Source of the DNA: Nymphaea colorata
Taxonomy: Eukaryota > Streptophyta > Magnoliopsida > Nymphaeales > Nymphaeaceae
Length of the DNA: 64,000 bases
Assembly (NCBI RefSeq): GCF_008831285.2
Contig: NC_045143.1
Location: 21,476,854 to 21,540,853 of the forward strand
Direction: 5' to 3'
Each line of letters opens with the position of its first letter. Position 1 is the stretch's first letter. Positions 1 through 12,310 of the stretch are shown here, piece by piece. The notes under the pieces are model-generated. The model was not told the origin of the DNA, did not search any database, and worked only from the letters and a program-made list of their open reading frames with translations. The position numbers were made by a program, and so were the translations under genes.

Positions 1-3000
1 TGGTTAGAGAATTTTAATAAAGTTCAATCTCCTAAAAATATGGTATTTGCGTAAGCTATAAATGTTTGATGCTTTTTTCTTTGTATATAAATAGAATGCA
101 TTAAACTATGACACTTGCCTAAGCCATATTATTTGGTACTTTATTTTATTTGCATATAGATAGAATGCATTCTTGCTTCACGTTTTTAATATGCATTATA
201 ATCCGACACTTATTAGCTATTGTTCACAACTTAAAACAATTTTTATCAAAGTCCATGTTTATTTTTTACACGTATTTGACTAATTGCACCCCTTCACTTT
301 AAGTGGTGCAACTTGTCGTTTCAACAAAATTATGAACATGGTTTGCTAGCTTATAGGGACCCGCAATCGAGTGCACATTGTTTCAATGAAAATTTTAATG
401 GGTTGGTGTTGGCAGCCGGCCCCACCAGCCGGCCCAACCAAGCCAGCATGTGTTTTGGCCATTGTTCCGAGAGAACATGTAAGGGAAAAGAGGAAAAAGA
501 AAAGAATGATGAAAACATGTGGCAGACCCAACTATGTCACTACTTGTCATAGAAGCTGCCAAAGGAAAAAGAAGGGGAAGCAAGCTATTCAACAATTAGG
601 GATGTCAATGGATCATAGTCAAATTGATTTACCTTCAGCCATATCTAAATCCAAATATGGAATCTATTTCACAAACTGAATTTGATTTCAATATAATTTT
701 CATATTCATATCTAAATATGAATTTTGAACTGCATTTGACCTATTTTCAAAATGTAAGAACATTAGATATAGGATATTTGCTTAATAACAAATCTCATTC
801 AAATCCACATCCAAATCCAACCGGATGTTTATGTATATCCGAAAATCTGATTGGAAGCCGATTATTACTGCTGAATTCAATCCTATTTTTAATAGATATA
901 TTTTCTTTTCATATCTGATTTCTTAGAAACTGATCGATTAGATTTTCTATCCAAAGCAGATATATAGGCATCCCTATGCGCAACTATGGATGCCAGTGGT
1001 TTGGATTCAGGAGGACTTGGGATTCAGATGTAGGCTCTACTTTTAAAACTAAATTTGGATCCAAGATGCATGTGATCCCAAATGTAGACATAATCGGGTT
1101 GGATCTCCGTAACACAAGTGAACTCAGGCCTGAATATGGCATAAAACATAAAGGAACACGTATTTGATTAGTAATGGCACAATGCTTTTTTACTAGCTAC
1201 AGTTCAAAATCAGGTCCATAATCAGATGTGTCCAACCTTGAAAATGGTGGGGGAAATTTTTTATTTGTAAATTTTAATTATAAAAATATACTGAATTTTT
1301 TCTTCTTTTTTTTTCACTTTTCATTCTCAAAGAGCAACCCTCAGTCACGGGGACCAAAGGCTTTGAAAAACAAAATTATAGAGAGAGGTGTACTGGAGGC
1401 GGGGGCCTGGAGGGTTTGCATTTCTTCTTGGATTTAAAAAAATAAAAAAAGTTATTTTTAAATTTCAAATATTTTAGTTTATCCTGTATAAAATAAAATA
1501 AAGTAAATATATTTCTGGTTCTGTAAAAATTTAGAAACTATAGTTTGGTTCCTACAACAAAAAATTCCTAGCTTCATCTTTGAGATCTCTCAGCAACCCT
1601 CTACGTAAGGGTTAAAAAGAACTTTATGCCCTTTGTTCTATAGTTTTTACCAATTTAAAAAAAAAAAGGGCTTTGAAGTCTTTCCTTTTAGCCGAACAGA
1701 ATAGAAACAAAGACGCTACAAGAATTATCACTTAATTGTGTCAAAGAAAACAAGCAGCTCATGCTGTAAAAGTCGTCACCTTCTTTTATAATGTGGTCAT
1801 GAAAAAACTCATGGCCTTTCGTTACACAGCAGAAAGTTTCCGTTAAATTGTTACCTATGTGTGCATACTTTGTGGTGTGTCATATAAGGTTCCCAGTTGG
1901 CAGCTTGCTTTTTAATTATAACTATAGAATATTTGATCCACAAATCAGATTTCAAGAATCTTTTAAAATTTTATAGATTTCAACACTGGAGCATATCCGT
2001 ATGTCACTGGACGTGTAAAATATTTATATGTATCTTGGAAAGTTTCCCTAGAAATTGAGAATAATTATTAAAAGGGGAATGAAGCTGAAAATATGTAATC
2101 AATAATGTTTGGTCTATAGTAAATAAAATCATTTCTTATCATTGTCTTTGTGACTGCTGGATGTTTGGTCAATTTTGTATAGGTTATTACAAACGGACAT
2201 CAAATGCAATTTAGCTACTCTACCTTGTGAAATCAAGTTTAAATTTAGCTACTCAGGTTTTGTTGAAAAAGAAGAAATACTCTAGCTATAGGCCACATAT
2301 TAGACAAATAAGAGACCATAAGGACTCACTGATCTCTCAACAATTTGATTTATGTTCTCATTCTGAGACATTCAATAATACCCACCATGTATCTTATATT
2401 CTCACTATAGCGATAATTTCCCTTATAACACTATGACATATTTTTTAAATTATTGGTATTTGATTTTTTTAATGCTTTAAAGCAAGAAAAATGATTAATG
2501 CTGAGACACCACAAAAATTTAAAACAAATAATTTCTTAAAAGAAATGAATGACTGTCTTGAAAAAAAAGAGGGGCCACTATCGATAGACATTAGGGAGTC
2601 AAAATCTGAAATTTTACACACTTATCAAGAAATCATCCAAAGTGAAGCTTTTCTCTCTTCTTTTTCTCTAACTTGTACAAAATGAAATTAAAAAAAGAAA
2701 GCCCAATTGAAAGGAAATAGGTCAAAAGACTAGTAACAAAACCTAACCCTGAGAACGTAATTGGTCTGGGCCAACTTTGCGTGGCTAGTGCCACTTGATC
2801 ATGCCCTGTTGCTATTGTTAGAGAGACCTTTAACATCCCATTCGGAGCTCATAGTTCTGTCAAACAGAGTTTGTTGGAATAAAACAGCAAAATTGGATTA
2901 GTATGAGTCCTGGACATCATCAGCTTTGTCTCTTCATAATAGGGATGGCCAGCCTTAAGTTTGGCAAAGTCGATGGCATTCCCTCGTGGCACAAACAAGT

Positions 3001-3746
3001 TGTACTTCTAGTCAATGGTCAGATCACGCAACTTGGATGGGATAAATAAAATTTTGGATTTGGAAAAAAAAAATTCATGCTTCCAAATTTTTACATAATA
3101 CAATGAGAGATCCGACAAATGTGAGAAAGAGGAAGTGTAGGTGATGTAGAAGTTTGTGGATTGGGAATTTTTCCGGATTTATTTAACACCAATCATGGAC
3201 CATGTCAGCCTGCAGAGCACTACCTTCGTCTTCCTTCTCTTTTCATTTTCATAGAGTGAACAACAAGCCGATTTATTTCCATTTTTAAACATTTCTCTCA
3301 GTTCTTTTTTTTTTCTCGATGCCAACCTTATTCGCAACTCACTTTTCCATTTTCCACATATTATTATGAATGAAAAAGCAGGTGATATGTGGAAAATATT
3401 ATCTTGGTTGGCACCATGTTTCCAAATCAAAAGAAAACTAAACTTAGATATGCATGATAAGCGGCTTTGTTTGTTTGAAAAATTTACTAATGTAGATTTG
3501 ATTTTCATAGCCCATGTGAAAATTATTGATTGATAACTAGACAGCCGAGAGTTTTTATAACTAGGCTTTTTTCTATTGAATTATTGACTGTTGATCACAA
3601 TATAATCAAGATTAGTGAATATTTGTGCCGTCGCCTTAAATTCCAAATTCTGGATGTATGAACACAAGTATGGCCCATTACTAGGAAGCCAATCCTGGTG
3701 ATACATCAATGTACCAAAGACACCCATGATAGTGAGTATCATTTGC
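1..3746. repeat. Segmental duplication block, copy A left arm
   Basis: This stretch aligns along its length with 26333-31144, with many substitutions and small indels. Shared landmarks in the same order include a 380-bp MITE, the 'ccaaccttgaaaatggtgg' region (1230 and 27908), the 'taagggttaaaaag' region and the 'gcaccaatcatgga' region. Homology runs off the left end of the window. From about 2565 it is also shared with a third copy at 48245. I see no supported gene; short ORFs here are not conserved between copies. Its position upstream of a CNL pseudogene suggests it was the 5' flank of the duplicated resistance gene. Confidence 0.85.
597..976. mobile_element. hAT-like MITE (copy A)
   Basis: A 380-bp non-coding element starting TAGGGATGTC and ending GGCATCCCTA, so the ends are inverted repeats with one mismatch. 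The interior is made of 'aaatccaaatccaa'-type and 'gatatctgatt'-type motifs. The copy at 27272-27651 has the same length and ends. The flanking 8-mers share only a 'caa' core, so a target-site duplication is weak. Assignment to hAT rests on the TAGGGATG-type terminus and is tentative. Confidence 0.5.
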
Positions 3747-4745
3747 CAAATAATCTTATTGTAAGGATCTAGAGTGCGACAAAAGGAGGGGGAGCTGGCA
3801 GGAGCCATGCCCCTCCCCCCTCATGTTTTGGAAAAAAAAAATGATACTTACATTCTAAGAAATTTTTAAATTGGCCTATGTAAAAATTTTGAAAAATATT
3901 GTTTGGCCCTTGTATAATTTTTGCAAATACTGTTCAGCCCTTCCTAAAAAAATTGCTGGCTTCACCCTCAGATCTCGCGGTCTACTGTTCTTTATTTCAT
4001 ATCCATTTCATCTCAAGTTAATGAAATTATGAGTAACTCATGTCAGAACATCATCACAATCAATAAGAGAAGAAGAACTATAAGAAACTAGACTGACATA
4101 GAATATATATCTCTAGCAAGAAATTCTTGCTTGTGGGTAAGAACTGCCTCCACTGTAGCTTGCATGTGACTGTGTAATTTCATAAGATCATCTTGTTTGA
4201 GAAGAGGAGAGAGAGGGTCCCCTTGTCATCGACCTCTATGGCTACAAAAAGTGGTTCCCTCCCTTCTTAAAGGCAACAACAAACAAAGCAGTAGAAACAC
4301 AAGTCATATTTTTCCTCACCCAATCCTCACAAAATCCCAAATAAGAAAGCCTAAAGTGCAAAAAGACAGTCTCGATTTGTTATAATCTTTTGAAACATCT
4401 AATTTGAGAAGAAAAAATTGTTCTATATGCCCTCATCCAAGCTGTTGACCACATCAAGAGCAAGATGCATGGATGGTGAACAAATCTACTGGGGAGATCA
4501 GAAGTACAACTAGTTTATAGATCACATTGCATAATGATATAAGTCAAGACTTTTGTATCCATAATGATATAGAATTAAGAACGAATATCATATGTGTTCC
4601 ATTACAAGCTTGTTTGTGAGAAGAAATTTCTCACCGCCAGAGCCATATTGTTAGCATCCCAAAATTTCTTTTGGTTCACCAGTGAGAATTTGTTTTGCAG
4701 ACTAGAAAAGGGGTCCACCAGCCATTGGTATGAGGCTTAGTTTTT
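3747..4745 (-). mobile_element. LINE (L1-type) ORF2 fragment, decayed
   Basis: Reading the minus strand of about 4190-4600 gives pieces of a plant LINE reverse transcriptase in broken frames: an SLCNVIYKLV-like motif near 4530 and LLKLDVSK-YNK near 4400, matching the family pattern 'ISLCNVIYK...LKLDxSKAYDRV'. The same sequence is present at 50150-50560 (where LLKLDVSKAYDKV is better kept) and at 40850-41160. The 3780-3975 part is a dispersed AT-rich repeat also found at 39707 and 49630. No intact ORF. Absence from copy B is explained by the deletion joining 31144 to 31145. Confidence 0.65.
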
Positions 4746-4769
4746 CTGTGGCATTCTTCATTCTTGGTA

Positions 4770-5156
4770 GAGAGATTAAAAGAGAGGTAAAAGAAAGAGA
4801 GAGAAAGAAAGATTTTTAAAAAGGGAGAGAGAGAATTGATGGGATAGAGAAAAAGGAGAAATTTTAGAGAGAGAGATCTAAAAGAGAGAGAAATCACAGA
4901 GAGAGAGGGAGAAAAATAGTAGAGAGAAATAGTGAAATCCAAGAGAGATACATTAAAAAAAGAAAAAGGAGAGATTAAAAGAGAGGTAAAATAAAGAGAG
5001 AGAAAGAAAGAGATTTTAAAAAGGGAGAGCGAGAACTAAAGAGAGAGAGAGAGAGAAAAGAGAAATTTTAGAGAGAGAGATCTAAAAAGGGAGAGAAATC
5101 AGAGAGAGAGAAAGAGAAATAGGAGAGAGAAATAGAGAGATTAAAAGAGAGATTTT
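4770..5156. repeat. GA-rich low-complexity tract
   Basis: Irregular 'gagagagaaagagag' runs interspersed with 'attttaaaaaggg' spacers, giving two or three imperfect internal repeats. Homologous tracts lie at 42033-42298 and 51411-52107. In this copy about 1 kb found between the LINE piece and the GA tract in the other copies (50709-51715) is missing. Confidence 0.9.
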
Positions 5157-6835
5157 GCGTTTTTTAATTCTCTTTCCTGGATGGAAACTATGATTAACGA
5201 GTTTGGAAAATAATTTAAATATTATAACAACTTCATTACATTTGTTGTAGGTCAGAGAGAAGCTTAAGCTCATAAAGAAAGGTCTAAGCAAAGTCTCCAA
5301 AGCCTTTAATTTCAAGAGTTTGAAATGCTTTTGAAACTATAAAAAAAATCTTTGTATGCATGTGTAAATAGTAAAAAAGACATCCTATATAATCTTGGCA
5401 ATTACGCCCCTCCCATCATTAGGTAAAAGATGAAGACTACATAATGAGGAAGAATTGTTTACTCTAGAAGAAGTGGATGAAGGAAGCTCCTCCCCTCATC
5501 CTCCTGTACTCAAATCCGTCGAAGGAGCATTTCTGAAGGAAAATCACTCCTTTGGGATTGCTAATATAATGACAAATAAATGGTTTATCAAGAGAAGAAG
5601 GATTCAAAGGTGGCTAAAGTAGTGGTCTAAAACTAACAGTAAGGTATGTATTAATCTTGAACCTGACAAGATAAAAGGTATCGATCTTGACTCTTACTTC
5701 CTCCCTTGATAATGAATGAGCATGTAAGTTTTTGTTGGCCACACTGCAATAAAAGCCTTACATTAAAACAGAAGATTTATGGATTTTGGATGAACGACAA
5801 AGCTATGTGATAGCTTCAATAGGATTTTTGGCGGAGCTTTCTTGATGTGGTTCAGTACCAAAGTGGTATAGTGTGTGTGTGTGTGTATTAATGACATTAG
5901 GGATGGGGTACAAAGCTTCAGACTTACGATCTCAACTGTTAACTACTAAAATACTCAAGATAATATCTAAAAGGTTAGATTGTTAAAGAAAAAAATGTTT
6001 TGAACATTGCGTTTCAATGTATATAATTGTCCACTTGGTTCAACCATCATCTTCTGGTCTCTTTCTCTCTCTCTCTCTCCCTCTCTCATATTACTTTATG
6101 CGAATCTCAACATTATGGGAAAGGTTAAGATATGGCTGTTGGATTCAATATTTATTTTTGCAACCGAGTCCAATATGAACTTTATGCTAAATAAATTTGG
6201 ATTGCAGATCATATATGTAAATTATTTTTACATAATAAAATCAATGAAATAAAATATTAAGAAGAAATCTGGCAAGTCCGAAAGGGGGAACTCTAGGGAA
6301 TGTAGAAGGCTTGGCCTTGGGGATTTTTCTACCATATTTATTAAGGAGCAAGTAAATTAATTGAATTTCTTGTTTAACACAACCTATAAAAAATGTGCCG
6401 ATGAGTATTTTTCTCATGTATTTAGTATTATAACAGATCACGCCACGATTGATGGGAATTAAAGTTAAAGTGAATGAAGAAAATATAATGAATTGGAGAG
6501 AGAAAAGAAGCAGCAATATGAACGTAGCTAGTCTGGAAGAGAAGAAGAATACAGTGTAAGGAATTGACAAAACAGCATGAAAGGACAGAAGCCAATGAGT
6601 AATAACTGACAGAATTGAGGGTAGAATTTCTTGAGCCGTGAAGGGCCGAATTTCTTCCGTAACTTGATTACTTCAGTGCTCTACCACTTGCAAGAGGATA
6701 ATGTGGAGGTGGCGGTGATCAAACGGACTCACCTGCTCAATTTGAATTTTATGTGCAGTTTTTTGCCTATTTTCTTCGCATCCTTGTGAAAATTGCTTAT
6801 CATCCTCTGCCCTTCAATCTATCGAGAAACTGGGA
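5157..6835. other. Unclassified AT-rich sequence upstream of CNL pseudogene A
   Basis: 5157-5860 is shared with 52085-52787; homology stops where this copy has a GT run (about 5867-5888). A CT run lies near 6061-6086. 6580-6835 should contain the promoter and 5' end of the CNL gene if these survive, but I see no clear TATA box or start codon I would defend. No other coding signal. Confidence 0.5.
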
Positions 6836-9800
6836 CTGGGGTTACTGGAGATAGGAGCAGTAATAGATGCTCTTGTGCAAACAGCCATTTCTACTGCAAC
6901 CAATTTGTTGAAAGAGACGAAAGACTACATCTTGAATGCCAAAGACGATCTGAAGAAGCTCCAAAGGATCCTGAAAATCTTCCAAAAGGCCATTAAAGAT
7001 GCTGATCGAGTCCTTTTTCAGCAAGGAGTGCGACAGACAACTAGAGTTTGAGCTTCATTATGATGCCGAGGACATCATCGAAGGATATCGAAGCAAAATT
7101 GAGGCCAGCAAGAGGGATCAGGTACGGAACGGTCTTTGACCACAACACTCTCTTCCTATTATGAAGATGTTTCTTTTCGTTACCAAATTGGTAACAAAAT
7201 CAAGAAAATCAATGAAAGGCTTGATAAAATAAAGAAAGATTGGGACATGGTGGATAGGCTCAAAACAACTCCAAAAGGGGGTGGTAAGGACCATGTTCAT
7301 GGTGAACATGTAAACCTTAAAGAGGCAACCCATCACATAGGTGTACAACTGCCCACAGGCAGGGAGAATGATAAAAAGGTGTTAGTAGAAATGCTCTCAT
7401 CGAATGACTTTTGTAGTAAGACTGAGAAGGATGGTGTTTCTATTATCTCCATTGTTGGAAAGGGAGGGATCGGTAAAACGACTCTAGCAAACATGGTATT
7501 TAATGAAATTGAACAACAGTTCGGGGAACGCAGGTGGTGGGTTTGGGTTTTGGAAAGGCCAAACCATAAGGATTTGGTGCGGCAGATACTAAGGGAAGTG
7601 TGCAAGAGAAAACACTGATTGTTCCTTGACTGACTTATGCAAACAATTACTGAACGAGCTCTCAAAGTAAAAAATTTTGTTGGTCCTAGATGATGTATGG
7701 GAAGTAAAATGGTGGGAGGAAAAGATAGGGGGAACATTGATGGTGGGTGCAATGGGGACAAAAATTTTGATTACAGTAGAAAGAAATATGTGTCGGAGGG
7801 GATGGGTGCTTTTTATATGCATGAATTACAAGAATTTAATTTCCACCAAAGTTGGTACTTGTTTCTGAAGGAGGTTTTAAGAGAAGGCCAAAGAGAAGAA
7901 GATTCGGTGATGCATAAGATCAAATTTGTTGGAGAGGGAATAGTAAAAAGTGTGGTCAGTTGCCACTTGTGATTAAGATGGTGGGGTCCATGATCCACAC
8001 CAAGAAAATGAGTAGGGAGGACTGGAAGTCCGTCGTGGATAGTAAGATATGGGAATGGAAGACTCCTGCAGCCTCATCATCGTCCATTGAAATAGGTGGT
8101 GATATTCTTTCTGGTCTCATGCTGAGCTACGATGACTTGCCATATTATTTGAAGAGTTGTTTTGTGTATTGCTCCATTTATCCAAAGGATTATGAGATTG
8201 AAAGGGAGACATTGATCATGCAATGGGTGGCACACGGATTGATTGAGGCTGGCATAGATGTTAAAGCCACAACAAACCAATACATTGAAGATTTGATAAG
8301 GCGGTGTTTGATTGAAGAAATTGATTTGAAGAGCATCAAATTGCATGACATTTTGCATGACCTTGCCTTATATATAGGTGGAAGGGAATATGGCCATCCC
8401 TCTACTACTGAGCACACCTGCCATCTTTCATTACTTGGTGTACACGATGCAGAGGCACACAAGTCCATTGAATACCTTTCACTTGTAAAATATCTCGATC
8501 TAAGCAATTCTAAATGAGACGGTTGCCCAGTTCAATCTGCAGACTCTGTAACTTGCAAACATTGGATTTAAATTATAGTAAGATTGAAGAGTTGCCCAAG
8601 GAAATGGGTGAACTCTGCAACTTGAGGTTTCTTGGGCTGAAATGGACATGGGAATTGAAATTTATAGCGGAAGGCTTGGGGAAGCTTACCAATTTTCGGA
8701 CCTTGCATAGATTTGTGGTATGCGATGATGAAGGGGACACAAAGGGATGCAATATTAGGGAACTAAAAGACTTGAACAAACTACAGGGGGAATTGTCAAT
8801 ACAAGGGTTGGAGGGGACAAGAAAAGCAATTGATTGTGCAAGAAATGCACAATTGCTTAAGGAGAAGTATGGCATAATTAGTTTGGAATTCTACTTTGGA
8901 ATTACTGGAGGTGTTTCAGCACAGAGTGGTACTTCTGAACAGAGTAATGACGAACAGAGTGGTGCACTGGAGGCATTGGAACCTCCACTTGGGCTGGAGT
9001 GCTTGGAGATAGGTGATTATAAAGCAAAGATGCCAGTTTGGCATTTGAATACTGAGTATACCAACCTACATTCACTAAAGCTGGAAAGATGCCATTTATG
9101 GGAAAAACTAAGAAGCATTACCGCGTTGGAATTACCAAATGTCATCAATTGCCCAGCACTATGTGAAATAGCTAGCACGCCTGCCTCTGAGTCGTTGAAG
9201 GTAGAGGAATGCTGCAGCCTAGAGCAATTACCTCATCACATGCCTGCTCTCAAGTGGTTGGACGTGGCACTTTGTGACAGCCTAGAGCAATTGCCTGATC
9301 ACAGGCCTGCTCTCAAGTCGTTGATGGTGTGGGCATGTGATGGCTTAAAGGCTCTTGTTAACATGCCTGCCTTGGAGTCATTGGAGGTGAGTTATTGTGA
9401 TTGTATAGAGCATTTACATGACATGCCTGCTCTGAAGTCATTGATGGTGCGGAAATGTGATAGGCTGAAGACTCTAGCTGACATGCCTACCTTGGAGTCG
9501 TTGGAGGTAGAATTTTGTGACAGCCTAGAGTAATTACGTCCTGACATGCCTCCTCTCAAGTCATAGAAAGTGTATGGACCTAATAGCTTGAAGGCTCTTG
9601 TTAACGTTCCTTTACTTGAGGAGTTGATGCTGGAAGGTTTGCTCAACTGGGAAGGGTGGCTAGCAGATGGATTAGGGGAAACAACATTGACTTCTATGCC
9701 AAGGTTAAGAGAGGCAAATTTTATGAATTGTCAAGGGATGCAGACAGAAGGCTTGCTTGATGCTCTATTGGAGCTGGCGCGGCATGATGGTCAAGTGACT

Positions 9801-10051
9801 CACCTCCAAAGTCTGTCAGTGTGTTGTTGCCTAAGTGCAAGATTGGGATGAAAATTCCTTGAGCAACTGCCTAACCTCATTGAGTTAAGGTTGGATCCAG
9901 ACTCAGCAGTACTACTTCCATCACCATTGCCGTCGGAGGTATCAACATTTCTACCCTCCCTCAAGTCTCTGTCTTTGAGTGACACGAATGTTGATGAGGT
10001 CAAATTGGGACGGGTGCCCCAGTGCTTGTGGGGTCTCTCCCAACTGTAGAC
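6836..10051 (+). pseudogene. CNL-type NBS-LRR resistance pseudogene A
   Basis: Ancestrally an intracellular coiled-coil NB-ARC LRR immune receptor. Visible in order: Rx-N-like coiled coil (about 6850-7110, ending in a YDAEDIIEGY motif), P-loop GKGGIGKTT (7457-7483), kinase-2 LLVLDDVW whose final Trp marks the non-TIR class (7678-7700), RNBS-B GTKILIT (about 7753), a GLPL remnant QLPLV (about 7960), RNBS-D CFVYCSIYPKDYE (8158-8197), an MHD variant LHD (8341-8349), then LRRs to about 10051. Lesions: frameshift near 7030 (TGA at 7048), stop near 7128, frameshift and stop near 7615-7670, frameshift near 7790 and 7945, a one-base loss creating TGA at 8515, a CAA-to-TAA stop near 9531, and TAG near 9565. 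A 147-nt in-frame deletion removes the first LRR relative to copy B. No initiating ATG is evident. The 3' end is replaced by a dispersed repeat. Identity as CNL is very secure; being non-functional is nearly certain. Confidence 0.95.
9178..9566 (+). repeat. Tandem LRR-coding repeats of 60-63 nt
   Basis: Six consecutive units encode 20-21-residue leucine-rich repeats of the pattern MPALxSLxVxxCDxLxxL. Units are very similar at DNA level ('atgcctgctctcaagtcgttg' type starts), suggesting recent unequal duplication. Copy B (32768-32900) keeps only two such units. The fifth and sixth units carry the TAA and TAG stops. Confidence 0.85.
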
Positions 10052-10448
10052 ATTGTACCTCAACAAAGGGGAACTGCATCCCCAAGGGGGTTGGTGCATT
10101 AGGCGGGTGGGGGTGGGTAAACTACTAGTTTCCATTTTGAATCCCCATTGTGTCAACTGCTTGTGCTGCAAAAGGAAGGCACCGATATGAAAATTGATGC
10201 ATAATGTGGGCACCTTTTCCAAGGCACCAAAAGCAGACTTGGGCTCTATGGGGACATTATTGTAAAAAATGACTTCTAATACTCATTCTGCTCTCCCAAA
10301 CAGGGGAAACACAAAACTTTTTGACCATTTTTCTTATTTTGTTTGATGAATTTAGCAAGTTAAAGCTATGGGAAGCCCCACATGAGCCAACGGGTACATG
10401 TCCACTCTTCATTTCCTAAAATCTCATTACATGTCTTTATGGTTGCAG

Positions 10449-10628
10449 CCAGTGGTAGAGCCAGAAATTTCTGGTTGAGGGGCACTTCAAGTGTAAGATT
10501 CAAACCTTAAGGGGCATTGATATGTAAAAAACTGAAAATTAATGAAGTTTTTGTATCTAAATAGTTTATTTTTTTTTGGGTTGGTGTTGGCAATTGCCCA
10601 CACTAGCAATAATGTAGCTCTGCCACTG
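10449..10628. mobile_element. hAT (Tip100-like) MITE
   Basis: About 180 bp, beginning CAGTGGTAGAGCC and ending TAGCTCTGCCACTG, whose reverse complement is CAGTGGCAGAGCTA. Flanks ggttgcag (10441-10448) and ggtcacag (10629-10636) match at 6 of 8 bases, consistent with a decayed 8-bp target-site duplication. CAGTGG(C)GGAGCC-like ends are typical of plant hAT elements. A second copy lies at 44629-44806. Confidence 0.65.
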
Positions 10629-10782
10629 GGTCACAGTAGCTAAGTTTTCACTATGGTCAACACGCTATGCATCCCCCATTTTTGGCTGCTGTAAATATCA
10701 TTTTTTTGTTAATACAAGTCCAGAGCCTAACACCCACCATCTTCCATAGGAAACCTGAGCTGCTAATTACCCTATATCTAGA

Positions 10783-10822
10783 GATGTCAGCATATCCGAT
10801 TCGAATGTGATCTGCTGACATC
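10783..10822. mobile_element. Internally deleted MITE remnant (termini only)
   Basis: Perfect 10-bp inverted repeats GATGTCAGCA and TGCTGACATC separated by only 20 bp. The related locus at 44959-45358 has the same termini and flanks but 400 bp in total, so about 360 bp of interior is missing here. Confidence 0.7.
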
Positions 10823-11135
10823 CCTACTATTTCCACATAAATTGTCCAACTCAACTCAAAGATCAGAAGACAAAGATGCAGCCCCTGAGAAATGAATTAG
10901 CATGGGATTTGCAATTGGAAGGAATGCAACAGGCAAGCTTAGCATCGCAAAGAGGTGCTGATAGACTCTTTCTTAAGCATATCAATGGCCAAAAAGAGCA
11001 GCGAATAAGCCAGATGTGGGCTTGTATGAGCAGCTGCCGGCAGGGTCAACAGCTTTTCAATGAGGAGTGGACTTGGATTGTGGATCTTGCCATAGGAGCT
11101 GCCACATAGGTTTGCTTGTCATATGCCATCAGCCA

Positions 11136-11585
11136 TAGGGATCTCAATGGATCAGATTCGAATAAAATATACTCTTAACCATATGTAGCTGCTTTTTCAA
11201 ATACTCACGTGTTCATATTTGAATTCTGATTTGAACATGAATGAATAAAGCTCATATCTAAGTCTGAAATCCAATTTTGCAATCTGAATATGATTTGAAT
11301 CCAACTTTGCATTCACTTCTTAATCTGAATTTTGAACCAAATCTAGCTGACTTTCAATATATAAGAGTATTAGATGTATGATATTTGTTTAAAACTAAAT
11401 CTTATCTGAATTTGAATGTGATCAAATATTTACATATGTCTCAATCCAAATCCAATAGAATGTCATTTCTTAAATCCAAAGCTGATCTGATTTTTCTATT
11501 GGACATTATATTTTTTTTCTATAACTGGTTTTTCAGAATGGTTTGGTTCGATATCTGATTCAAATCGAATATATTGACATCCTTA
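11136..11585. mobile_element. MITE-like element of the GGGATGTCA family
   Basis: Starts tagggatctcaatgg and ends attgacatcctta, so the ends are imperfect inverted repeats. The interior is built from alternating 'gaatctgat' and 'aatccaaat' motifs like the MITEs at 597 and 27272. Non-coding. Confidence 0.5.
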
Positions 11586-12302
11586 CTTAACCAGAAATGC
11601 CTATCTCCGCCACTGGAAATGGGAGTGAAAGACGCACCATGAAATGCATGTGATACTACTACTTGATTCTAACTGAAGTGGCCACAGGTATTGGCAGATG
11701 ATCTATGTTTCAAATCTAGGAAATGATGAGATCATTCAACCTTCTTTGACGCACATTTCAGTTCCTTTGTTTCCAAAGTCTAGAGAAGTAGCACCCATAA
11801 GAATGGAACTAAGAATGTACTGTCAGCGGCCCCTCAAGCCAAGTAGCTATGCTATGGCATGTCAATTCCAAATAGTTGACTACAATATATTACAAAATAA
11901 CAGTAATTTAAGTTTGAAGCAATACTTGACGAACAATATACTAGGCAAAGTAGACCACGTAATTGAATAGTTTTGATGCGAGTGATTCCACAAACATCAA
12001 CATAAGTCATTCATTCATCTCATTCATTCAGCATCATTCCTCAAATATCATGTCTTGGACGTGTCAATGGATTGAAACTCACAAGATCTCGAGAGGTAGA
12101 TCGGCCTATTGCCTTCTTTATTGCTTATATGAGATGTATCATTTCTACCAATCTGCAAATTTGTTCATTTGGAAGTTCTACACTGTCATGCCTCATTTCT
12201 TTCAGCACCTATTATTTAAATGAGGTGAAGAAGCTATTTAATTGGAATGGATACAGCCTTGTCCATATCATTAAATAAAAGTAATGCCATTGTGTTTGTC
12301 AT
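11586..12302. other. Intergenic AT-rich sequence, nothing recognised
   Basis: Contains overlapping short ORFs without codon bias or recognised motifs. I see no gene, RNA or clear repeat boundary here. Confidence 0.4.
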
Positions 12303-12310
12303 TCAAAGAG

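Larger units (their letters stand above)
10052..11060. repeat. Dispersed repeat replacing the 3' end of CNL A
   Basis: From 'ctcaacaaaggggaactgca' onward the sequence leaves the LRR frame and matches 44236-45570, with good identity and small indels. It contains a hAT-type MITE (10449-10628) and a 40-bp MITE remnant (10783-10822). No coding capacity is supported. In CNL B the same LRR position continues as coding sequence, so this junction is a true insertion or recombination boundary. Confidence 0.8.

Noticed and set aside
313-679. Short overlapping ORFs near the left edge
   Set aside because: The frames are not conserved in copy B (27005-27330), where indels shift them.
2227-2436. ORF of 69 codons conserved at 29419
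   Set aside because: It is shared only through the segmental duplication; composition is not coding-like and there is no recognised motif.
4676-5315. Leu/Ser/Phe-rich minus-strand ORFs resembling membrane proteins
   Set aside because: They come from reading the CT-rich strand of the same low-complexity tract.
9178-9566. CRISPR-like regularly spaced repeats
   Set aside because: The units are contiguous LRR codons in a plant gene; no spacers and no cas genes.
6836-10051. CNL A as a functional gene with unusual introns
   Set aside because: The interruptions fall inside conserved motifs, lack splice consensus, and differ from copy B by single-base indels, so they are lesions.
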